From PALSA-243 sp963743705 (GTDB lineage: Bacteria > Acidobacteriota > Terriglobia > Bryobacterales > Bryobacteraceae): a stretch of 64,000 bases of DNA. Below the pieces are notes generated by a model. The model searched no databases. It was not told the origin of the DNA and was given only the letters and a program-made list of their open reading frames with translations. Location: NCBI GenBank assembly GCA_963743705.1, contig CAVUQS010000020.1:237879-301878 (forward strand), in the 5' to 3' direction. Shown one piece after another: positions 63,181 to 64,000 of this stretch. The translations under genes were made by a program, and so were the position numbers. The number at the start of each line of letters is the position of its first letter. The stretch's first letter is position 1.

Positions 63181-63930
63181 TTAGTTGGCCGAAGGCTTCT
63201 CGATGCTGTCGATCACAAGCACCGGAATCTGCGCTTTGGCCGGAACGAGCTTCAAGCCGAGCTGTTCGTTGAGCGCGGTGGTAAGGGTCGGGCGGCCGGC
63301 AAACTCCGGCGGCGTGGGCTTTCCCTGGGCTTCAAAGGAATCGAACATCATGTGCAGGTCGTAAGTGCCCGAAAGCCCGGTGTTGTCGAGGACGGGGTGG
63401 AGTACGACATACTTCAGCCAGTCAGCCACCTGGGACATGGTATGCATGCCGCACGGCATCGCGTCGTTTTCCCGGGTACACGGCTTGCCGGGCTCGCCTT
63501 CTTTCAAGGCGACCAGCTTGGGACCGCCCTTGGCAACCACAAGGTTGTAGACGGAGAATTCGCGGGTTTCCTGGTGTGTCTTGAGCTGGCATCGGTCGGC
63601 AAGCAGGGTTTGCAGCATCAGACGCATTTGGTCCTTGGTGGCGCTACCGTCGGCGGCTTTGGCTTCGATGTCGTAACGTGTGTCGGAATTCAGCCAGGAA
63701 GGCCCGCCGACAATCTGGTAATCCTCGAGGTTGTAAGCCCGCTGGATGACGTACTTAATCCAGACGTCCGTTGAATGGAAACGGCCGCCGGGCAGGAATT
63801 GGAACATGCCGGGAGGGCGAAAATCTTTCGGCGTGGGTTTGATGGACGCCGTGTCGAATGCCGGCGGAGCAGGGGTTTGGGCGAAGGCGGCAGCCGCCAG
63901 AAGGAGGAGAAGCGGTCGGATCATCGTCAT
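63181..63930 (-). CDS. TIGR03435-family (DUF3738) secreted protein
   Basis: 249 residues. Signal peptide (PLLLLLAAAAFAQTP), then the family core: FDTASIKPTPKDF, PGGRFHSTDVWIKYVIQRAY, YQIVGGPSWLNSDTRYDIEA, LLADRCQLKTHQETREFSVY, VLDNTGLSGTYDLHM and LTTALNEQLGLKLVPAKAQI. The family is greatly expanded in Solibacter-type genomes and has no known function. It lies inside the inverted-repeat element. The 224 bp between it and the transposase hold no gene that I see. Confidence 0.9.
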   Translation of the reverse strand: MTMIRPLLLLLAAAAFAQTPAPPAFDTASIKPTPKDFRPPGMFQFLPGGRFHSTDVWIKYVIQRAYNLEDYQIVGGPSWLNSDTRYDIEAKAADGSATKDQMRLMLQTLLADRCQLKTHQETREFSVYNLVVAKGGPKLVALKEGEPGKPCTRENDAMPCGMHTMSQVADWLKYVVLHPVLDNTGLSGTYDLHMMFDSFEAQGKPTPPEFAGRPTLTTALNEQLGLKLVPAKAQIPVLVIDSIEKPSAN

Positions 63931-63978
63931 TCAGACGCCGCTCGTGCAGAAAACGTTGAGTTCAGCCGTTTTTAATCA

Positions 63979-63999
63979 TTTTTCCGCATCCTGCTAGGG
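63979..63999 (-). repeat. Right terminal inverted repeat
   Basis: Reverse complement reads CCCTAGCAGG then ATGCGGAAAAA, pairing with the left end at 61767-61787. Confidence 0.65.
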
Positions 64000-64000
64000 A

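Larger units (their letters stand above)
61767..63999. mobile_element. Putative IS5-like element with inverted ends and passenger gene
   Basis: 21-bp terminal inverted repeats (19 of 21 identical) at 61767-61787 and 63979-63999 enclose an IS5-like transposase remnant and a TIGR03435 gene. CTAG occurs inside each end (61769-61772, 63994-63997); it may be either part of the repeats or a 4-bp YTAR-type target duplication as made by IS5-group elements. At 2.2 kb it is longer than a simple IS5 element. An alternative is that the right repeat belongs to another copy lying beyond the window. Confidence 0.55.

Noticed and set aside
1..64000. CRISPR arrays, tRNA and rRNA genes
   Set aside because: No regularly spaced repeats and no cloverleaf-like or rRNA-like sequence was recognised by eye; a dedicated scan was not possible.

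Overview
The window looks like a chromosome segment from an Acidobacteriota bacterium close to Candidatus Solibacter / Bryobacterales. The evidence is a high-GC sequence with a TIGR03435-type protein, a DUF1592 / DUF1552 / ankyrin operon, a Reg_prop (two-component propeller) protein, a PEP-CTERM protein and an isoquinoline-oxidoreductase pair. This assignment rests on gene content only; no rRNA or tRNA gene was recognised.

Layout. 1-13.4 kb: a partial phospholipase-D-like gene, a secreted hypothetical, an ABC exporter coupled to a degenerate prolyl-tRNA synthetase-like gene, glyA plus a glycosyltransferase, two divergent Tad-like secreted proteins (one frameshifted), a beta-barrel-like protein, gatB (one frameshift) and bcp. 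13.5-37.9 kb: a long, nearly gapless minus-strand polysaccharide locus, reading from wza and the wzc-type tyrosine kinase through a DUF268 protein, flippase, glycosyltransferases, polymerase-like protein, two DegT/DnrJ aminotransferases, a split transketolase, initiating sugar transferase, CapD-like dehydratase and O-antigen-ligase-like protein to TonB-, M48- and FecR-like proteins. A PHP-type phosphatase gene is divergent from wza. Many junctions are 4-bp ATGA/GTGA overlaps, implying translational coupling.

38.3-41.6 kb: an IorA/IorB-type molybdenum hydroxylase, a YjbR protein and a frameshifted small gene. 41.7-51.7 kb: a peroxide-related island. It holds a family-1 encapsulin with a DyP peroxidase carrying a C-terminal cargo-loading peptide, followed with a 1-nt gap by a secreted GH54 arabinofuranosidase-like protein of unusual architecture, and a PerR/Fur-type regulator with an operator-overlapped promoter upstream of katG.

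51.7-64 kb: an accessory region with much decay. It contains a duplicated, internally deleted copy of the ankyrin gene's 3' end, a sensor-propeller gene joined by deletion to a response-regulator remnant, two copies of a CTAC-N8-GTAG box, a PEP-CTERM gene, and an ankyrin/DUF1552/DUF1592 operon with about fifteen single-base indels. Next come a P460-type cytochrome, a short DoxX-like gene, and a 2.2-kb element with 21-bp inverted ends holding an IS5-like transposase remnant and a TIGR03435 gene. The element seems to have interrupted a gene whose last codons lie at 61624-61766.

The strongest candidates for follow-up are the encapsulin-DyP-GH54 operon, the GH54 protein with repeat cassettes inside a lamin-tail domain, the ProRS-like protein lacking class II catalytic motifs but keeping its editing domain, the TIGR03435 gene as possible transposon passenger, and the split transketolase in the polysaccharide locus. 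All domain assignments come from reading motifs by eye, without database searches.
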